Of a stretch of DNA of 64,000 nucleotides, positions 59,506 to 64,000 are shown in pieces. The notes below the pieces were generated by a model, which was not told the DNA's origin, did no database searches, and was given only the letters and a program-made list of their open reading frames with translations. Numbering within the stretch: the stretch's first letter is position 1; the number at the start of each line of letters is the position of its first letter. Position numbers and translations under genes: made by a program. The stretch is from Echeneis naucrates. Lineage: Eukaryota > Chordata > Actinopteri > Carangiformes > Echeneidae. The stretch covers positions 10,115,670 through 10,179,669 of the forward strand of contig NC_042520.1 in assembly GCF_900963305.1 (NCBI RefSeq), read 5' to 3'.

Positions 59506-61684
59506 AGAATAAATTATCTTAGATCCCTACTTTGTATAGAGAGAGCATACAACTGCTTTCTATTGTACTTTGACCAACTATTCATGAACATTTAATCCAA
59601 ATGGCTAATTTAATGGTTTGATTCTGCAAACTGTCTTTTTATTTTAGGGTTTTTTTTTTCTTGTTTGTCCCTTCCTTGCCACAATTACTTCAAAGCCAAA
59701 AAAGGTAACTGGAGTTTGTTGTCTAATTATTTTGCTTATTGGTTTACTTGCTTTTTATTGAAGAGAAAGCCTGTGTCACATTTATCGGCAATTATTCACT
59801 TAACACCATTCAGTTATGATGTGAAATAATTTTTTTATCCTCTTACATTGGGGGTTTTTTTTGTTGCTGTTGTGTTTTTTTTTAAGTATTTGCCAAATGG
59901 GTACTCTTATTGAACTGTGACACAAAACGGAGGCACTCGCTGTGGTCCAGCATTTCTGTCTCCTGAGGGCACAAGGGGCCGGTGGAGCCAGCTGAAGGGA
60001 GCTTTGCTAGATAATTCAGGCATGAGATGTATGAATGTTGATAAGTAATGGTTTAAATTGAAATGTTTGGTTTACAGCCATGATGCACCTTGAGTTGTTG
60101 AAAAAGTGCTGTAAACTTTGCACATTCAGTGGTGCAGAATGACTTCATCTTATGAGGACACAGGTTTGGCATTGTGCTTATGAAGGGGTTATGCTGGTTT
60201 TGAAGGCCCACTGATGTAGTGACTCGACTAGCCAGATTCCTTGAAAGTGTCTGGTTGGATGTTGCTGTTGTAGTTGCTTTCCCTCTAATGTACAGGATGT
60301 TATTTAAATAATCACAGCTTTTTAAGAAGAAAGAAACCATTCTTCCTATTTCCTCCCCCTGTCTGTTTTTTAGCCAAAAGCCTTGACGATGTACAAAGTG
60401 CAAATAGTGATAATGATGTATTGATAAGAAAGTGCATATTAATAAAATAATAATGGGGTGCTGGCAGTGGTGGTTGAGATTTTCTCGGGATAAGAGGATT
60501 AGTCAGCAGTGATATAATTAGCCCCACTGGACTAGAGGTTTAGTCAACAGAGAGCTGCTGCAGTTTCACACCATGAACACGTGGTGATACATTTTCCTTC
60601 TTTTCTTTTATAATTGGTGCAAGTACTGTGCCATAGACCGCAAAACATAATAGTGAAAAAAGAAGTGTTTTAATCACATAGACGTGCCAAGGACATTGCA
60701 TTTTATTGTACATTTGTATTCACATTAAAAAATAAGATTGCAAATTATTATAGTGTTTCCCTGCTTGTAATGGATTTATTTAATAGATACACTAGCAGAG
60801 CAGCCACCAACTGAGCTGGTGATCCAGAACTCATCACTGAAAGTCCAGAGTCACCTCATGACAGCTGTCCTCCTCTTCCATAACAGGCTTTCAAATGGAC
60901 ATTTATGAGCTGTCCATATGACTAATCCAGAACTCTTAAGAAAGCATCATGCATTTGGTTTTAGAGATACCTGAAGCATGTTAAGGTAATTCGTTTTACT
61001 CACAATAATCCCTTTTTAGTGCTTATCTGCGTTAGTGCAACTCAAAAGGTGACGGTGTGTCTGCCGGTTAATCTTCTATTTCTTCAGAGGAAATTTACCA
61101 CGTTATAAATTTGTGTTCTTTAGTGAAGCAATTCATTGTATTAACTTTATCAACCCTTGAATGTTTCATTTAGCACCATCATCAGTTAAAATTATAATCA
61201 AATACCTGCAAGACTGATGATATTCACATTAACTTCTGTAGTTTTTATGTGCCTGGGACTAATTAACAAATGCAGTCTAAGACTGTAGCCACTAAGCACC
61301 TATTAAATTTTAGCATGTTGGCATAATGATAACAGTGTCAAAGAGCAACAGACGTAATAAGACTGACCAGTCAGCATGAAAGGACAATGTTAACTTCTCT
61401 GCCTCAGACATCTTAAAGCCAAAATGATGCTCTCAGAACTCAAAACTACAGACTTAAAATTCATCAGCAAGTGGACAGTTTTTCCTGAAAGTGCAGAAAT
61501 CATTTTAAGCTCTTTCCCCTGAGTTGTCTGCTTCTGAAACACACAGGAACCGGGTTGTGAACAGTTTTCAAAAATATATTCTCTTCTCTCCTTGAATCCT
61601 TAATGGGTCTTATGTTCGCCCTCTACAATTTAGGTTGTCTGTTCTTCTTATTCACCTCCCTCCCTGGCACTCCCTCGTTTCCCT
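59506..61684. other. interval between convergent stx5 and rd3
   Basis: Probably the distal stx5 3' UTR (to about 60.5 kb, given AATAAA at 60441) and the rd3 3' UTR on the other strand, for which a minus-strand AATAAA is found at 60702-60707. No coding exon recognised. Confidence 0.45.
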
Positions 61685-62835
61685 TCATCTCTGGGCACTT
61701 TGCTCAATAGGTGTAATCTCTGGCATGCTCCTACTCCTTCCTTTTCTTGCCCTGGCCTTGATGGCCTCCACCTCTCCTTCAGCATCCTCTTCCTCATCAG
61801 ACCAATCTATGTGTTCCTGCAGGTTTCCCCTGGAGCCTCTCATGTTGCTGCCTTTAAAGAAGTGCCCGGTGCGAAACTTTGAACGAAAAGTTACAAATGA
61901 AAGACTCTTGCTACGCTGCTGTTTCTCAATCATAGCGTCTTGTGTCTGAAAATCTTCATTTCCGTTCAGCTCGTCCACACATTCACGAAGCACAGAGCGA
62001 AACAGGCGAGGGACCTCATGAACTTCTGGCTCAATTTGTGACACCAGCCTCCTGAACCTATAGTGATGATGCACATCAGACAAGAAGACAGAGAGAAAGT
62101 CAGACGGGGGTGCAGTGTCAGGATCCTTAGCCTCGCCCCTGTAGGATATTACACTCAAATTTCTCTGAAAGTTATGTAACAAAAATAAGTTATGAGTGGA
62201 ATAGAAAAAGAGTTAGAGCCCTGTTTAGGATCTCTGTCTGGATTGTAATGGGCATTTAACTTTTAAGATGCCATGGATGTAGCCTCTCAGAGAAAGAAGT
62301 GGATTATGAAAGTTTCTCCTTATTTCCTGAGATAAGTTAAGGTTATTAGATGGATTAGACAGAAACCTTGAGAATCACGTTTCCTCTGCTTTTTCTTCAT
62401 AATGTGTTCTTGCCTGTATCTCGTGTTCTGTTTCAACTTGTCTTTCAATCTTTGGCTGTTCCATTCTGACTCAGGCTTTCTCAATTACCTCTGTACGCCT
62501 TCTTCTCTTACTGGTTTTCTTCCTCACCTGACAATCATGGGGCCACACTGTGCAGGCGGGATCTTGGCACAGAGGTCTTGCAGCTCCAGCAGGTCGTTGG
62601 GTGTCAGCTCGTAGGGTTGTGGGGTCGGGGTGTTGGCCAGCCAGCTGTAGTCTGCTGTGGAGGATGAGCTGCGACGGCGCCGGCGGCCCTCTGTAGCCCT
62701 CTCTAAGCGGATGCGTTCAGTGCGTTTCACCATGGCCCCCAGCTCCAACATCAGAGTATTTGTTACCAACTCCTCAGTGGTGCGCTGGCCAGGCACTTTG
62801 GGCTCCAGCGAAAAAACAGCAGACCAAGGAAACAT
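61685..62835 (-). CDS. rd3: RD3, retinal degeneration 3 protein (guanylate cyclase regulator)
   Basis: In photoreceptors RD3 binds retinal guanylyl cyclases, keeps them inactive and helps carry them from the ER to the outer segment. Two coding exons (62835-62528, 62057-61685) give 226 residues against 195 in human. The ATG opens its exon, directly after a CCCAG acceptor. Landmarks: TLMLELGAMVKRTERIRLER (about 36-55), ADYSWLANTP, YELTPNDLLELQDLCAKIPP, CGPMIVRFRRLV across the splice, EPEVHEVPRLFRSVL and, near the end, RSRSMPEI, matching the human SWSMPEF. The extra length is an RRRRRSSSS insert and an acidic stretch (DWSDEEEDAEGE) before the tail. Rd3 and rd3-like paralogues are both possible; the conserved tail favours rd3. 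5' noncoding exons lie upstream, not located. Confidence 0.88.
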
Positions 62836-64000
62836 CTGGGAGAAAAGATCATTGTTCATAAAAAGTTAGGGAGGAAAGATAATTTCCCCGTTTAAGACAC
62901 CTAACTGTAAGCAAATTATATTAGAGGATAAAGAAATTAAATGGTAATGAAAACATTCCAGCAGAAGGTTGAGATGTCTGTAACAGTACATTTTAAACTC
63001 AAATTATTTGAACATAGCTACTGCAAACATATAAAGAATTTAAGATTTCATATATACAAACTAACACCTCTGCATTTACTCACGTCACATCTATTCAGTG
63101 AAAACTACTTAAATAAATGCCACTCATTTTGCACTTTGTCCAGATGTGTATGCACGTAGCTAAACACATTTACTAAAGAAGATTTTTGCCATTATTTTGC
63201 TCTAACCAAAGAGAAGTTTAATTATTGACCTACCTTCACAAAACTGTATTTTAAAAAACTGCTGTGGTTGCTTGTCTGGTAGAAATCCACCTGCTGTCCA
63301 GTAACAACTCTGTTAGCAGCAGAATAAACAGCAGGTCTCCGGGCATGTGGCTTTCAAAAAGCTCATCTGACTCCAGTTGGTGGCATCCAGCTAACTGACT
63401 ACCTTCGTACATTTGACAGCCCTAGGCAGCCAGTGCATGCACTTTTGTGAGGAGCTTGTGGGGTGTGTGTGCATTTGGGATTGAGAATAAATGTAATCCT
63501 GTATTAATAAAGAATGAGTGATGAGATGAGCTTACCTCATTACATGAGCATACACATGGGTGAGCAGTGTGTGTTTGTATGCGTGACTGATAGAATTTAT
63601 GTGGCGTGTTTAGAAAATAAGACATTTTTATTTAATTTCAACTTTTTTCCCCCACATGTATCTCCTTTTTAATGTTAAAGCCATGTAGAGGGTTTCTCTT
63701 TGTACACACAAACAGGTTGCTCACTTCCACAGAGAGAGAGCATAACTGGGCCCTCATGAAATGATAACCTTTAAGGTCTCAGGTTGGAAGGCCACTGCTA
63801 TTTTACCCAGCTCAATCCTTGAAAAGAATATACCAGAAGTCTGAGATCCGTCTCCCAGTTCCCAAGCACACCTGTAATAAGCAACCTGTTATGACCAAAC
63901 ATTACTTTAAGATTACATAACTACCTACATAATCTCTCAGCGTAACGCTCAGGTGTTAGAAGTCTGTCTCTATCTGCCTATAGTATCATAGGCAAATGCA
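62836..64000 (-). other. rd3 upstream intron and 5' region
   Basis: Gene-free by eye. A minus-strand donor (ATGAG/GTAAGC near 63,534-63,540) could belong to a noncoding rd3 exon, and TAATCC (CRX-type core) lies at 63494-63499, but both are short motifs and unproven. Confidence 0.35.

Noticed and set aside
1-64000. Retroviral, LTR, Polinton, CRISPR or prokaryotic-type systems
   Set aside because: I looked for polymerase, integrase and capsid-like frames, paired long direct repeats and spaced repeats, and saw none.

Overview
The window is vertebrate genomic DNA, almost certainly from a ray-finned (teleost) fish. Genes are split by GT-AG introns and most introns are short (88 to about 1,500 bases). 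The intergenic DNA carries several degenerate dispersed repeats of types I know from fish genomes. I cannot name the species. Nine protein-coding genes and one tRNA gene are supported; apart from the mbnl exon, every coding gene could be assembled into a continuous frame ending in a stop. All coordinates below were read by hand, and splice sites were chosen by GT/AG consensus, reading phase and family alignment from memory.

Layout. Positions 1-10,900: first coding exon of a muscleblind-like gene (mbnl3, minus strand) inside long introns, with a CG-rich promoter-like zone near 10.0-10.9 kb. 12.7-14.4 kb: hs6st2 (minus), two coding exons. 14.9 kb: a tRNA-Phe(GAA) gene. 16.6-18.8 kb: tmem179b (plus). 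20.9-25.1 kb: hnrnpul2 (plus), ten exons, tail to tail with nudt22 (25.4-28.8 kb, minus, six exons). 32.4-34.4 kb: dnajc4 (plus). 38.0-46.9 kb: vegfb (plus), eight exons. 46.9-54.2 kb: mostly gene-free. 55.0-59.3 kb: stx5 (plus), ten exons. 61.7-62.8 kb: rd3 (minus), two coding exons, tail to tail with stx5.

The gene order is a patchwork compared with human: mbnl3-hs6st2 match Xq26; tmem179b, hnrnpul2 and stx5 match 11q12.3; nudt22-dnajc4-vegfb match the compact 11q13.1 cluster; rd3 is on 1q32 in human. The genes do not form one pathway. Several serve secretion and the extracellular matrix (Hs6st2 makes 6-O-sulfated heparan sulfate, Vegfb carries a heparin-binding tail, Stx5 runs ER-Golgi fusion), but this is likely coincidence of synteny.

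Points most worth a second look: a vegfb with a Ser-Pro microsatellite hinge read in the same frame as its heparin-binding domain; a nudt22 with about 100 extra residues that may be an exonised intron; an hnrnpul2 lacking the usual long C-terminal tail; a palindromic mobile-element fossil beside the dnajc4 promoter; short-TIR MITEs; and overlapping convergent 3' ends. I found no bacterial, viral or retroviral genes, no CRISPR array, and nothing I would call a new multi-gene system.
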